From NCBI RefSeq assembly GCF_019145205.1, contig NZ_JAHSTT010000002.1:620001-684000 (forward strand): a DNA stretch of 64,000 nucleotides, written 5' to 3'. Below, in pieces: positions 54,059 to 62,918 of the stretch. This DNA comes from Pseudomonas khavaziana. Its GTDB lineage: Bacteria; Pseudomonadota; Gammaproteobacteria; Pseudomonadales; Pseudomonadaceae. A program made the position numbers and the translations under genes. Numbering within the stretch: position 1 is the stretch's first letter; every line of letters begins with the position of its first letter. Under the pieces are notes generated by a model. That model was not told the DNA's origin and did not search any database. It saw only the letters and a list, made by a program, of their open reading frames with translations.

Positions 54059-55957
54059 TCAGGCGCCGACAACCCCACCATCATCCCGCCGAATCGCCAC
54101 CACCGACGAACGCGGCTTGCCATTGGGCAAATGCTCCGGCCAGGTCGAACCACCGGTTTCACCCGGATGCTGAATCCCCACGAACAAGGTCTTCTGGTCC
54201 GGTGCAAAGCTGATGCCTGTCACCTCACACGCCACCGGCCCAACCATGAAACGGCGGATTTCCCCGGTGCTCGGGTCGGCACACAGCATCTGGTTATTGC
54301 CCATGCCCGCGAAGTCGCCAGCATTGCTGTAGTCGCCATCGGTCAGGATCCACAGGCGCCCCGCTTTGTCGAAACCCAGACCGTCGGGGCTGTTGAACAT
54401 GTTCTGGGGGCTGATATTGGATGAACCACCCTTCGGCGTACCGGCGTGCACGCCAGGGTTGCCGGCCACCACGAACAAGTCCCAGGTGAAGTCCGTGGCG
54501 CCGTGGTTATCGGCGTCGGCCTTCCAACGCAGGATCTGGCCGTAGAGGTTTTTCTCCCGTGGGTTGGGCCCGCCCACCGGCTGGCCGTCTTCGCCGCGTT
54601 TAGCGTTGTTGGTCAGGGTGCAATAAACCTGGCCGTCGGTGGGGCTGACCACGATCCATTCCGGGCGGTCCATGCGTGTTGCTTTCACCACGCTGGCGGC
54701 CAGGCGTGCGTGGATCAGCACCTCGGCCTGGTTGGCGAAACCGCTGCTGGCGTCGATGCCGTTTTTGCCATGGGTGAGTTCAACCCATTGACCTTTGCCT
54801 TTGGGACGATCGGCATCGCCGTCGCCGACGTCGAAGATGGCCACGTACAAGGTGCCGTGGTCGAGCAGGTCTTTGTTGGCTTTCGGATTGTCGTGGTTGA
54901 TCTGATCGCGGCTGACGAATTTGTAGATGAACTCACCGCGCTCATCGTCGCCCATGTACACCACGGCGCGGCCGTCGCGGGTCTCGGCGAGGGCGGCGTT
55001 TTCGTGCTTGAAGCGACCCAGTGCCGTGCGCTTGACCGGAGTGGATTGCGGATCGAATGGGTCGATTTCCACTACCCAGCCATGGCGATTGAGTTCATTG
55101 GGGTTTTGGGCCATGTCGAAGCGTGGGTCGTGCGGGTGCCAGTTGATGTCTTTGCTGGCGGCTACCACGCCGTAGCGCTTCTGCCCGGCGTCGAAAGCTT
55201 GTTGCGGGTTGCTGCTGCCGAAGCAGTCGGTGAAGTTCTCTTCGCAGGTCAGGTAGGTGCCCCAGGGGGTCTTGCCGTTGGCGCAGTTCTGGAACGTGCC
55301 GAGGACTTGCTTGCCGCTTTTGTCGGCGCGGGTTTTCAGCCAGTCATGGCCGGCGGCGGGGCCGCTCAAGCGGATCGGTGAATTGCCGTGGATGCGCCGG
55401 TTGTAGCGCGAGTCCTGGACGAACTGCCAGGTGTCGCCCTTGCGCCGTACTTCGATGACCGACACGCCTTCGCTGGCCAGGGCCTTGCGTACCTCTTCAG
55501 CCGATTGCGGTGCACCGCCGTGGGCGAAGAGGTAGCGATAGTTGGTGTACTCGTTGTTGATCGCCATCAGCGCGCGGTTGTTGTCGCCCGGGAAGGGAAA
55601 CAGGCTCATGCCGTCGTTGTGGTCGCCGAACTGTTGTTCCTGCGCCTTGGCCGTACCATTGCCGGACGGGTCGAAAGCCGGCGCGTTCTTGTGCAGTGGC
55701 TGGCCCCAACTGATCAACACCGAAGCGCTGTAGCCAGGGGGTAGGGTGATGGTGTCGCTGGTGGCGGCGGCGATGCTGGCGAAGCCCAGCAATGGGCTGG
55801 CAGATGTGGCATTCACAGCCAGGGCGCTGCGGCTCAGCAAGTTGCCACCCAGGAACATCGCCGCGCCGCACAGGGCACCTGCGCCGATAAAGCGACGACG
55901 GGTGAGGCCGACCATCTGTTCAAGGTCAGTGGCTTGGTTTTCTTCTAATAGGCTCAT
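54059..55957 (-). CDS. phoX: PhoX-family alkaline phosphatase
   Basis: 632-residue exported protein. Residues 17-50 form a twin-arginine signal (LTRRRFIGAGALCGAAMF). The mature part shows the PhoX beta-propeller with TCEENFTDCFGSSNPQQAF, KHENAALAETRDGRAVVYMGDDERGEFIYKF as one of its blades, and a C-terminal GDYSNAGDFAGMGNNQML. PhoX enzymes are calcium/iron-dependent phosphatases in the periplasm. GGGAG lies 6 bases before the ATG. Phosphate control is likely from family, but no Pho box was located. Confidence 0.88.
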   Translation of the reverse strand: MSLLEENQATDLEQMVGLTRRRFIGAGALCGAAMFLGGNLLSRSALAVNATSASPLLGFASIAAATSDTITLPPGYSASVLISWGQPLHKNAPAFDPSGNGTAKAQEQQFGDHNDGMSLFPFPGDNNRALMAINNEYTNYRYLFAHGGAPQSAEEVRKALASEGVSVIEVRRKGDTWQFVQDSRYNRRIHGNSPIRLSGPAAGHDWLKTRADKSGKQVLGTFQNCANGKTPWGTYLTCEENFTDCFGSSNPQQAFDAGQKRYGVVAASKDINWHPHDPRFDMAQNPNELNRHGWVVEIDPFDPQSTPVKRTALGRFKHENAALAETRDGRAVVYMGDDERGEFIYKFVSRDQINHDNPKANKDLLDHGTLYVAIFDVGDGDADRPKGKGQWVELTHGKNGIDASSGFANQAEVLIHARLAASVVKATRMDRPEWIVVSPTDGQVYCTLTNNAKRGEDGQPVGGPNPREKNLYGQILRWKADADNHGATDFTWDLFVVAGNPGVHAGTPKGGSSNISPQNMFNSPDGLGFDKAGRLWILTDGDYSNAGDFAGMGNNQMLCADPSTGEIRRFMVGPVACEVTGISFAPDQKTLFVGIQHPGETGGSTWPEHLPNGKPRSSVVAIRRDDGGVVGA

Positions 55958-56036
55958 CTCAGGCTCCCTGCGGTTTTTGCAGACACCTTAAGCAGCACTT
56001 GTGACCAGATTGTTGCAGTTTGAAGACGTTCGCCCA

Positions 56037-56807
56037 CTACACCGGCGTGCCGAGCAACACGTTGCTGGGGGCAAATTGCACGCGGATTGGCTGACCCTCG
56101 ATCGCATTGAGGGCCTGGAGCGCAGCGGGCGGTGCCAGCGCGCATAGCACCTGGCCGTTGGGCAGGGCGACACGCACCTCACTGGGGCCGTCCTGCGCGT
56201 CGAGAATCGTCTCGATCACACCGCTCATGCAATTGTGTCCAGGTGTTTCAGTCTGCCCGATCGCCAGTAACTCAAGCCACCCGGCCTTGATCAGGGCGAC
56301 CACTTCCACGCCGATCTGCAGTTCCAGTCGTTGGGTGCTGTCGTGGGTGATCTGCGCGTCCAGATGCAGACCGCCGGCCAGCTGCAGGCGAATCATGTCA
56401 TTGCGCCCATGGCTGTCGATGGCGATGACCTGGCCGTGCAATTGGTTGCGCGCACTGGTGCGCAGCATCAAGCGGCCGAGCAGGTTGAAGTCACTGGCCG
56501 CTTCGTCCGAACCGAGCAGCTCGGCCTGCAACACTTGCAGGCGCTGGTAGAGGCGCAACACCCGTTCACCTTCTTGCGTCAGCTTGGCGCCGCCACCACC
56601 CTTGCCACCGACGCTGCGTTCAACCAGCGGTTTTTGCGCCAGGTTGTTCAGCTCGTCGATGGCGTCCCAGGCAGCCTTGTAACTCAACCCGGCGCTTTTG
56701 GCCGCACGGGTGATGGAACCCTGCTCGGCGATATGCCCCAGCAGGGCAATGCGCTGGGGGCGACGGATGATGTGCTGGTTGAGGGGGCTGGGCAGGGACA
56801 TGGGCAT
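56037..56807 (-). CDS. ModE-like molybdate-responsive regulator (HTH plus TOBE)
   Basis: 256-residue regulator. A LysR-like winged helix of the ModE type (about 15-85: IALLGHIAEQGSITRAAKSAG and AWDAIDELNNLAQKPLVERS) is followed by two TOBE/Mop molybdate-binding repeats (about 120-185 and 190-256, RNQLHGQVIAIDSHGRNDM and HNCMSGVIETILDAQDGPSEV). In-frame ATGs lie at 56807 and 56801 with weak ribosome sites. It is not next to mod transport genes here, so its targets lie elsewhere or in molybdoenzyme genes. Confidence 0.85.
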   Translation of the reverse strand: MPMSLPSPLNQHIIRRPQRIALLGHIAEQGSITRAAKSAGLSYKAAWDAIDELNNLAQKPLVERSVGGKGGGGAKLTQEGERVLRLYQRLQVLQAELLGSDEAASDFNLLGRLMLRTSARNQLHGQVIAIDSHGRNDMIRLQLAGGLHLDAQITHDSTQRLELQIGVEVVALIKAGWLELLAIGQTETPGHNCMSGVIETILDAQDGPSEVRVALPNGQVLCALAPPAALQALNAIEGQPIRVQFAPSNVLLGTPV

Positions 56808-56858
56808 ACGTCTGGATGAGATGAGCGGACGTTGCCGTCCTGGCGCAGGAGAGTCAAG

Positions 56859-57596
56859 TCAGGCGCCGGGTCTGGGTGTGCGGGCCAGGCAATAAATGTC
56901 GACCTGGCGTGCGCCGGCACCTATCAACAATCGCGCCAGGCTGTGGGCCGTGGCGCCGGTGGTGAGTACGTCGTCTACCAATGCCAGGTGTTGCCCTGCT
57001 ACGTGGGCGTCGGGTGCCAGGGCAAAGGCGTTGAGCAGGTTGCGTTTGCGCGCCTTGGCATCCAAGTCTTGCTGCGCGACGGTTTCATGAGGGCGTAATA
57101 ACGCGTGTTCATGGTAGGGAATATCGAGAGCTTTACTGAGCCAGCGGGCCACCATCAACGCTTGATTAAAGCCGCGCTCGCGCAGACGTTTACGGGCCAT
57201 GGGCACCGGCAACAGGCGGTCGGGTCGGTCAAGTTCAGCGTTGTCGAAGCGGTGTTGCAGGTGTTGCGCTAGCAGGCGTGCCAGCATGCGCCCCAGCGGC
57301 CAACGGGCCTGATGCTTGAAGCGGCTGATGAGGGTGTCGATGGGAAAGTTATAGGTCCATGGCGTGACGACCTGCTTGAAAGCCGGTGGGTGCCTCTGGC
57401 ACTGCCCGCATATTAACCCTTCCATCGGCAAGGGCAGGGCGCAGCGCTCACACTGCTCTATCAGCCATGGCAATTCTGTTTCGCAGGCATTGCACACACT
57501 TTCGACTGACTCAGTGCATTCATCGCAGATCAAGCAGCTCTGTATAATTTTTGACCAGATGTAGACTTGGTGTTTGTGCTCAGGTTGACAGTGCAT
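56859..57596 (-). CDS. ComF family phosphoribosyltransferase-like protein
   Basis: 245-residue ComF protein. The N-terminal zinc-finger region has CLICDECTESVESVCNAC and CERCALPLPMEGLICGQC; the PRPP-binding motif is LALVDDVLTTGATAHSLARLL (about 204-224). ComF proteins help DNA uptake in naturally competent species, but have no firm job in Pseudomonas. It is divergent from bioB, whose promoter and probable operator overlap the first codons of this gene. Confidence 0.9.
   Translation of the reverse strand: MHCQPEHKHQVYIWSKIIQSCLICDECTESVESVCNACETELPWLIEQCERCALPLPMEGLICGQCQRHPPAFKQVVTPWTYNFPIDTLISRFKHQARWPLGRMLARLLAQHLQHRFDNAELDRPDRLLPVPMARKRLRERGFNQALMVARWLSKALDIPYHEHALLRPHETVAQQDLDAKARKRNLLNAFALAPDAHVAGQHLALVDDVLTTGATAHSLARLLIGAGARQVDIYCLARTPRPGA
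57560..57590 (+). promoter_or_regulatory. Candidate BirA operator with bioB -35 box
   Basis: TGTAGACT (57560-57567), 15 bases, GGTTGACA (57583-57590). The BirA operator is TGTAAACC-N15-GGTTTACA; three of 16 positions differ. The right half contains TTGACA (57585-57590), an ideal -35 box, with AAATAT 17 bases further on (57608-57613) as a possible -10. BirA-biotinyl-AMP bound here would block bioB transcription. The site lies inside the start of comF. Confidence 0.5.
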
Positions 57597-57688
57597 GATT
57601 CTTCCTTAAATATGCCGGGCATCCGTGTCGTGCCTGTGGGTATTGCCCTTCCCGCAGCGCTTGCCAAAGAATAATCAAGGAATCGCCC

Positions 57689-58744
57689 ATGAGCGCCAGC
57701 ACCTCTGCCACCCTGCGTCACGATTGGTCCTTAGCCGAAGTCAAAGCCCTGTTCGTGCAGCCATTCAATGACCTGTTGTTCCAGGCGCAGACCGTGCACC
57801 GCGCGCATTTCGACGCCAATCGCGTGCAGGTATCGACCTTGCTGTCGATCAAGACCGGCGCCTGCCCGGAAGATTGCAAATATTGTCCGCAGTCGGGCCA
57901 CTACAACACCGGCCTGGAAAAAGAAAAGCTGATGGAAGTGCAGAAGGTCCTCGAAGAGGCCGCCCGCGCCAAGGCCATCGGCTCGACGCGCTTCTGCATG
58001 GGCGCGGCGTGGAAACACCCGTCGGCCAAGGACATGCCCTACGTGTTGGAGATGGTCAAAGGCGTGAAGGCCATGGGCCTGGAAACCTGCATGACCCTCG
58101 GGCGCCTCGACCAGGACCAGACCGAGGCCCTGGCCCAGGCTGGCCTGGATTACTACAACCACAACCTCGATACCTCGCCGGAGTTCTACGGTTCGATCAT
58201 CACCACCCGTACCTACGGCGAGCGCCTGCAAACCCTGGCCTACGTGCGTGATTCGGGGATGAAGATCTGCTCGGGCGGCATCCTCGGCATGGGCGAGTCC
58301 CTTGACGACCGCGCCAACCTGCTGATCCAGTTGGCCAACCTGCCCGAGCACCCGGAGTCGGTGCCGATCAACATGTTGGTAAAGGTTGCCGGTACGCCGC
58401 TGGAGAACGCCGACGACATCGACCCTTTCGATTTCATCCGCATGCTGGCGGTGGCGCGCATCCTCATGCCGAAATCCCACGTGCGCCTGTCCGCCGGCCG
58501 CGAGGCCATGAACGAGCAGATGCAGGCCCTGGCGTTCTTTGCCGGCGCCAACTCGATCTTCTACGGCGACAAACTGCTGACCACCGCCAACCCGCAGGCT
58601 GACAAGGACATGCAACTGTTCGCACGCCTGGGCATCCTGCCTGAAGCTCGCGAAGAGCATGCCGATGAAGTGCACCAAGCGGCGATCGAGCAGGCGCTGG
58701 TGGAGCAAAAGAGCAGCGAGCAGTTCTATAACGCTGTCGTCTGA
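57689..58744 (+). CDS. bioB: Biotin synthase
   Basis: 351-residue radical-SAM enzyme that inserts sulphur into dethiobiotin. The SAM cluster cysteines are Cys59, Cys63 and Cys66 ([14 protein letters not shown]). Later blocks [28 protein letters not shown] and [13 protein letters not shown] hold further conserved residues and the SAM site. AAGGA is 8 bases before the ATG. First gene of the bio operon; a single REP unit hairpin separates it from bioF. Confidence 0.96.
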   Translation: MSASTSATLRHDWSLAEVKALFVQPFNDLLFQAQTVHRAHFDANRVQVSTLLSIKTGACPEDCKYCPQSGHYNTGLEKEKLMEVQKVLEEAARAKAIGSTRFCMGAAWKHPSAKDMPYVLEMVKGVKAMGLETCMTLGRLDQDQTEALAQAGLDYYNHNLDTSPEFYGSIITTRTYGERLQTLAYVRDSGMKICSGGILGMGESLDDRANLLIQLANLPEHPESVPINMLVKVAGTPLENADDIDPFDFIRMLAVARILMPKSHVRLSAGREAMNEQMQALAFFAGANSIFYGDKLLTTANPQADKDMQLFARLGILPEAREEHADEVHQAAIEQALVEQKSSEQFYNAVV

Positions 58745-58759
58745 TTGAAATGGGGGCCC

Positions 58760-58787
58760 AATGTGGGAGGGGGCTTGCTCCCACATT
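58760..58787. repeat. Single REP-derived hairpin between bioB and bioF
   Basis: AATGTGGGAG (58760-58769) pairs with CTCCCACATT (58778-58787) around GGGGCTTG, a lone REP folding on itself, in the intergenic gap. Confidence 0.85.
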
Positions 58788-58823
58788 ATTTGATCCAGTT
58801 GAACCCGCCAAATCGAGGCCTGC

Positions 58824-60005
58824 ATGTCTTTTGATCTCGCCGCGCGCCTCGCTGCCCGCCGTGCCGAACATCTATACCGTCAACGCCCGCTGCTGCAGAG
58901 CCCTCAAGGGCCCGAAGTGGTGGTGGATGGCCAGCCATTGTTGGCGTTCTGCAATAACGATTACCTGGGCCTGGCCAATCACCCGCAGGTGATCGAGGCC
59001 TGGCGCGCCGGAGCGGCCCGTTGGGGCGTGGGCGGTGGCGCTTCGCATCTGGTGGTGGGCCACGCCACGCCGCACCATGAGTTGGAAGAAGCCCTGGCTG
59101 ATTTGACCGGGCGCCCGCGTGCGCTGCTGTTCACTACCGGCTACATGGCCAACCTCGGCGCGGTCACGGCATTGGTGGGGCAGGGCGATACGGTGCTGGA
59201 AGACCGTCTCAACCACGCGTCATTGCTGGATGCCGGCTTGCTGTCCGGAGCGCGGTTCAACCGCTACCTGCATAACGACGCGGGCAGCCTGGCCAAGCGC
59301 CTGGAGAAGGCCACTGGCAGTACGCTGGTGGTCACCGATGGTGTGTTCAGCATGGACGGCGACCTGGCCGATCTGCCCGCGCTGGCCCGTGAAGCGAAGG
59401 CCAAAGGTGCCTGGCTGATGGTGGATGACGCCCATGGGTTTGGCCCGCTGGGCGCCCATGGAGGCGGTATCGTCGAACATTTTGGCTTGAGCCAGGACGA
59501 CGTGCCGGTGCTGGTTGGCACCTTGGGCAAGGCCTTCGGCACCGCCGGGGCATTTGTGGCTGGCAGCGAGGAGTTGATCGAAAGCCTGATCCAGTTTGCC
59601 CGCCCGTATATCTACACCACCAGCCAACCCCCGGCACTGGCCTGCGCCACTCTGAAAAGCCTGGAGCTGTTGCGCCATGAACAGTGGCGCCGCGATCACC
59701 TCAACGGGTTGATCCGCCAGTTCCGCCAGGGCGCAGAGCAGATGGGTCTGGCGTTGATGGACAGCTTTACGCCGATCCAGCCGATCCTGATTGGTGACAG
59801 CGCCCGGGCGTTGCGCCTGTCGCAAATGTTGCGCGAGCGCGGCCTGATGGTAACTGCGATCCGCCCGCCTACCGTGCCCGCCGGAACTGCTCGCTTACGG
59901 GTGACATTAACGGCAGCCCACAGCGAGGCGCAGGTGCAGCTATTGTTAAACGGGTTGGAAGAGTGTTTCCGCTTGTTAGGCGCCTCGGAGCGCGACCATG
60001 CGTAA
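58824..60005 (+). CDS. bioF: 8-amino-7-oxononanoate synthase
   Basis: 393-residue PLP enzyme joining pimeloyl-ACP and alanine. PLP lysine Lys236 in [25 protein letters not shown] (200-210) holds the PLP-contact Asp; glycine-rich [13 protein letters not shown] is the substrate loop. GAGG lies 5 bases before the ATG. It overlaps the bioH start by 8 bases, so translation is coupled. Confidence 0.95.
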   Translation: MSFDLAARLAARRAEHLYRQRPLLQSPQGPEVVVDGQPLLAFCNNDYLGLANHPQVIEAWRAGAARWGVGGGASHLVVGHATPHHELEEALADLTGRPRALLFTTGYMANLGAVTALVGQGDTVLEDRLNHASLLDAGLLSGARFNRYLHNDAGSLAKRLEKATGSTLVVTDGVFSMDGDLADLPALAREAKAKGAWLMVDDAHGFGPLGAHGGGIVEHFGLSQDDVPVLVGTLGKAFGTAGAFVAGSEELIESLIQFARPYIYTTSQPPALACATLKSLELLRHEQWRRDHLNGLIRQFRQGAEQMGLALMDSFTPIQPILIGDSARALRLSQMLRERGLMVTAIRPPTVPAGTARLRVTLTAAHSEAQVQLLLNGLEECFRLLGASERDHA

Positions 60006-60729
60006 TCGACTGATATTGCTGCCCGGCTGGGGGCTTGGTGTGTCGCCGCTGGAGCCGCTGGCCGCTGCACTGCACGGCCTGAACGAGCATCTGCGGGTAC
60101 AAATCGAGCCTTTGCCGGCGCTGGATTCCAGTGATGTGGGTGAATGGCTCGACGAGCTCGATGCCACGCTGCCGGACAACGTCTGGCTCGGTGGTTGGTC
60201 CTTGGGCGGCATGCTCGCTTCAGAACTGGCGGCGCGGCGCGGCGAGCGTTGCTGCGGTCTGCTGACTCTGGCGAGCAACCCCTGTTTCGTCGCCCACGAC
60301 GGCTGGCCCCACGGGATGCCGGCCGAGACCTTCGATGCATTCCTGGCGGGCTGCAATGCCGACTCCCAGGTCACGCTCAAGCGCTTCGGCCTGCTGTGCG
60401 CCAAGGGCGCTGCAGACCCCCGCGGACTGTCGCGATTGCTGGTCAGCGGTGCGCCGAATACATCCCCGAGCGTCTTGATGCCAGGCCTGGAGCTGCTGGC
60501 CCAACTGGATACCCGAGCCGCCTTGCAGGCATTTCGCGGGCCGCAGTTGCATGTGTTTGCCGGCTTGGATGGGCTGGTGCCTGCCGAAGCCGCCAGTGAC
60601 CTGCTGGCATTGCTCCCCGATGTAGAAGTCGGCCTGATTGAACAGGCCGGTCACGCGTTTCTCCTGGAAGACCCCCACGGTGTAGCGGGGGCCATCCAGG
60701 CTTTTTTGCATGAGTGTGTTGATGACTGA
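59998..60729 (+). CDS. bioH: Pimeloyl-ACP methyl ester esterase
   Basis: 243-residue alpha/beta hydrolase that removes the methyl group from pimeloyl-ACP methyl ester before BioF. The nucleophile is Ser68 in GGWSLGGML; the catalytic Asp and His are in FAGLDGLVP and [11 protein letters not shown]; the oxyanion block is LLPGWGLG. In this species bioH is inside the operon, unlike E. coli. It overlaps both bioF and bioC by 8 bases. Confidence 0.93.
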   Translation: MRNRLILLPGWGLGVSPLEPLAAALHGLNEHLRVQIEPLPALDSSDVGEWLDELDATLPDNVWLGGWSLGGMLASELAARRGERCCGLLTLASNPCFVAHDGWPHGMPAETFDAFLAGCNADSQVTLKRFGLLCAKGAADPRGLSRLLVSGAPNTSPSVLMPGLELLAQLDTRAALQAFRGPQLHVFAGLDGLVPAEAASDLLALLPDVEVGLIEQAGHAFLLEDPHGVAGAIQAFLHECVDD

Positions 60730-61534
60730 TTTATCCCATCCCTGTCTGCCTGGCGCATTGCCGGACAAGCGCCACGTCGCCGCCTCGTTTTCCCGTGCAG
60801 CGGCCAGCTATGACAGCGTGGCCGAGTTGCAGCGGGCGGTGGGGCATGAATTGCTCAACCGTTTGCCATCCAACCTTTGGCCACAACGCTGGCTGGATAT
60901 GGGCTGCGGCACGGGCTATTTCAGCCGGGTACTGGGTGAGCGTTTGCCTGTAAGCGAAGGCATCGCGCTGGATATCGCCGAAGGCATGCTCAACCATGCG
61001 CGGCCTTTGGGCGGTGCGCAGCACTTCATCGCCGGTGATGCGGAACGCTTGCCGCTTAAGGCTGACAGCGTCGAGTTGCTCTTCTCCAGCCTGGCGGTGC
61101 AATGGTGCGCACATTTCGATGCAGTACTCAGTGAAGCTCGTCGGGTATTGCAACCGGGCGGTGTGCTGGCCTTCGCGAGCCTGTGCACAGGCACCCTGGA
61201 TGAACTGCGCGAAAGCTGGCGGGCGGCGGACGGCTTGGTCCACGTCAATCGCTTCCGCACTTTCGAGGCTTATCAACAACTGTGTGCGGCCAGTGGTTTG
61301 CGGGTGATAAGCCTGGAGCGGCAGCCCCATGTGCTGCATTACCCGGATGTGCGCAGCCTGACCCACGAACTCAAGGCTTTGGGCGCCCATAACCTCAATC
61401 CTGGCCGCCCGGGAGGGTTAACGGGCCGCGCACGGATTATGGCATTGGTCGAGGCTTACGAGCAGTTGCGCCAGGCCCAGGGCCTGCCCGCTACCTACCA
61501 AGTGGTGTATGCCGTATTGGAGAAACCTGCATGA
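60722..61534 (+). CDS. bioC: Malonyl-ACP O-methyltransferase
   Basis: 270-residue SAM-dependent methyltransferase that caps malonyl-ACP so that fatty acid enzymes can build pimeloyl. Motif I is [28 protein letters not shown] and AGDAERLPL follow as the SAM-binding acid loop. The ATG at 60722 ([23 protein letters not shown]) is the family start; an in-frame ATG 12 bases earlier is less likely. Its stop overlaps bioD by four bases. Confidence 0.94.
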   Translation: MTDLSHPCLPGALPDKRHVAASFSRAAASYDSVAELQRAVGHELLNRLPSNLWPQRWLDMGCGTGYFSRVLGERLPVSEGIALDIAEGMLNHARPLGGAQHFIAGDAERLPLKADSVELLFSSLAVQWCAHFDAVLSEARRVLQPGGVLAFASLCTGTLDELRESWRAADGLVHVNRFRTFEAYQQLCAASGLRVISLERQPHVLHYPDVRSLTHELKALGAHNLNPGRPGGLTGRARIMALVEAYEQLRQAQGLPATYQVVYAVLEKPA

Positions 61535-62211
61535 GCGCCGCTTATTTCATCACCGGCACCGACACCGATGTGGGCAAAACCACTATTGCGGCTGGCCTGC
61601 TGCATGCCGCCAGGCTGGCAGGTAAAAGTACGGCAGCCGGAAAACCGGTGGCGTCGGGTTGCCAACTGACTGCCCAAGGCTTGCGCAATGCCGATGCCTT
61701 GGCGCTGTTGGCCGAATGTTCCGTGTCGCTGAGCTATGCCGAGGTCAACCCGGTAGCATTCGAGCCGGCTATCGCGCCGCATCTGGCTGCGCGCGAGGCG
61801 GGTGTCGCGTTGACGGTGCAATCACTGCTCAAACCCATGCAGCAAGTCCTGGCACGGGGGGCAGATTTCACCTTGATCGAAGGCGCGGGCGGTTGGCGCG
61901 TACCCTTGGCTGACCAGGCCAACCTGTCGGATCTGGCCATAGCGCTCAAGCTGCCGGTGATCCTGGTGGTTGGGGTGCGCCTGGGTTGTATCAGCCACGC
62001 GTTGCTCACCGCCGAAGCCATCGCACGGGACGGCTTGCCGCTGGCGGGTTGGGTGGCGAACATCATCGACCCCAAGACCTCCCGTCTGGAAGAAAATCTC
62101 GCAACCCTGGCTGAGCGCTTGCCCGCGCCTTGCCTGGGGCGAGTGCCGAAACTCAAACATGCCGGGGCCGCCGCAGTGGCCGAGTACCTGGAGCTGGACC
62201 TGCTTGACTGA
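61531..62211 (+). CDS. bioD: ATP-dependent dethiobiotin synthetase
   Basis: 226-residue enzyme closing the ureido ring of dethiobiotin with CO2 and ATP. The P-loop [16 protein letters not shown] (about 8-23), GKPVASGC and [14 protein letters not shown] blocks are intact. It starts on the ATGA overlap with bioC and is the last biotin gene. The small conserved gene and the acyl-CoA dehydrogenase follow as in P. aeruginosa (PA0504-PA0506). Confidence 0.95.
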   Translation: MSAAYFITGTDTDVGKTTIAAGLLHAARLAGKSTAAGKPVASGCQLTAQGLRNADALALLAECSVSLSYAEVNPVAFEPAIAPHLAAREAGVALTVQSLLKPMQQVLARGADFTLIEGAGGWRVPLADQANLSDLAIALKLPVILVVGVRLGCISHALLTAEAIARDGLPLAGWVANIIDPKTSRLEENLATLAERLPAPCLGRVPKLKHAGAAAVAEYLELDLLD

Positions 62212-62318
62212 TTTTGGCTATCGCTAAGGCAATATGCCATTAGTGTTTTTGACGGGCCTTTTGCCAGGATGTCTGGTTCAATCGGGCTTCACGATTTTCT
62301 CAAAGGCAGGCTTACGCC

Positions 62319-62600
62319 ATGGACATCTCTGGAAGCAGCGCGTTTTATTCGGGCCTGAGCAGCATTCAGACCGGGCAGAACCGTGTCGACCAGGCGGCCG
62401 GCAAGATTGCCAGCGCCGCGACCACCCAGCCATCGGCCGCGCAAAGCGACCGTCTGCAAGCCAATGACCGCGCCCAAGCGTCCAACTCGGCAAGCAACAT
62501 GGTGGAAATGGCCCAGGGCAAGTTTCAAGTCGAGCTGGGGGCGAAAGTCGCCAAGGCTTCGGATGAAATGCTCGGTACCTTGATCGATACCTACGCCTGA
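62319..62600 (+). CDS. Conserved small protein with flagellar-rod-like C terminus
   Basis: 93-residue protein (PA0505-type position after bioD). N-terminal MDISGSSAFYSGLSSIQTGQ is Ser/Gly-rich; the C-terminal NMVEMAQGKFQVELGAKVA and SDEMLGTLIDTYA resemble the C-terminal helices of flagellar hook and rod proteins (heptad pattern). No signal peptide. It may be a secreted or coiled-coil structural protein; function not known. Confidence 0.75.
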   Translation: MDISGSSAFYSGLSSIQTGQNRVDQAAGKIASAATTQPSAAQSDRLQANDRAQASNSASNMVEMAQGKFQVELGAKVAKASDEMLGTLIDTYA

Positions 62601-62612
62601 TCCCGTCCCACC

Positions 62613-62713
62613 CTGTAGGAGCGAGCTTGCTCGCGAAAAACGCCAACGATAACGCGTACCGCCTGGACTAGCACGGTGTGCTGATGTCCTTCGCGAGCAA
62701 GCTCGCTCCTACA
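62613..62713. repeat. Second-type REP inverted pair
   Basis: CTGTAGGAGCGAGCTTGCTC with GCGAA faces TTCGCGAGCAAGCTCGCTCC with TACA around about 50 bases. Same family as 38764-38865. It lies 13 bases after the preceding stop. Confidence 0.92.
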
Positions 62714-62814
62714 AAAAACTTCATCTTTCCTAAAAGTTCTGTGTGGCATCCCGCCGCAGGCCTTAGCGTGCCTGACGCTGACCCGCGTCAAGACAAACGG
62801 CAGCTGACCGATGC

Positions 62815-62843
62815 TTGACAACCCTAGGTCGTAAACGTATGTT
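62815..62843 (+). promoter_or_regulatory. Sigma-70 type promoter of the acyl-CoA dehydrogenase gene
   Basis: TTGACA (62815-62820) is a perfect -35 box and TATGTT (62838-62843) a 4-of-6 -10 box, 17 bases apart. The PsrA palindrome begins directly after it. Confidence 0.65.
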
Positions 62844-62859
62844 TCAAACACCTGTTTGA
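62844..62859 (+). promoter_or_regulatory. PsrA operator
   Basis: TCAAACACCTGTTTGA is a perfect palindrome with a 2-base centre and contains CAAAC-N4-GTTTG (62845-62858), the known site of the TetR-type fatty-acid regulator PsrA. It overlaps the expected transcription start and so should repress until long-chain acyl-CoA is present. Confidence 0.8.
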
Positions 62860-62918
62860 CCGCCATAACAAATCCACGCGGTTGTTCATCCCAGATACAT
62901 CAGCAGAGGTTTATCGCT

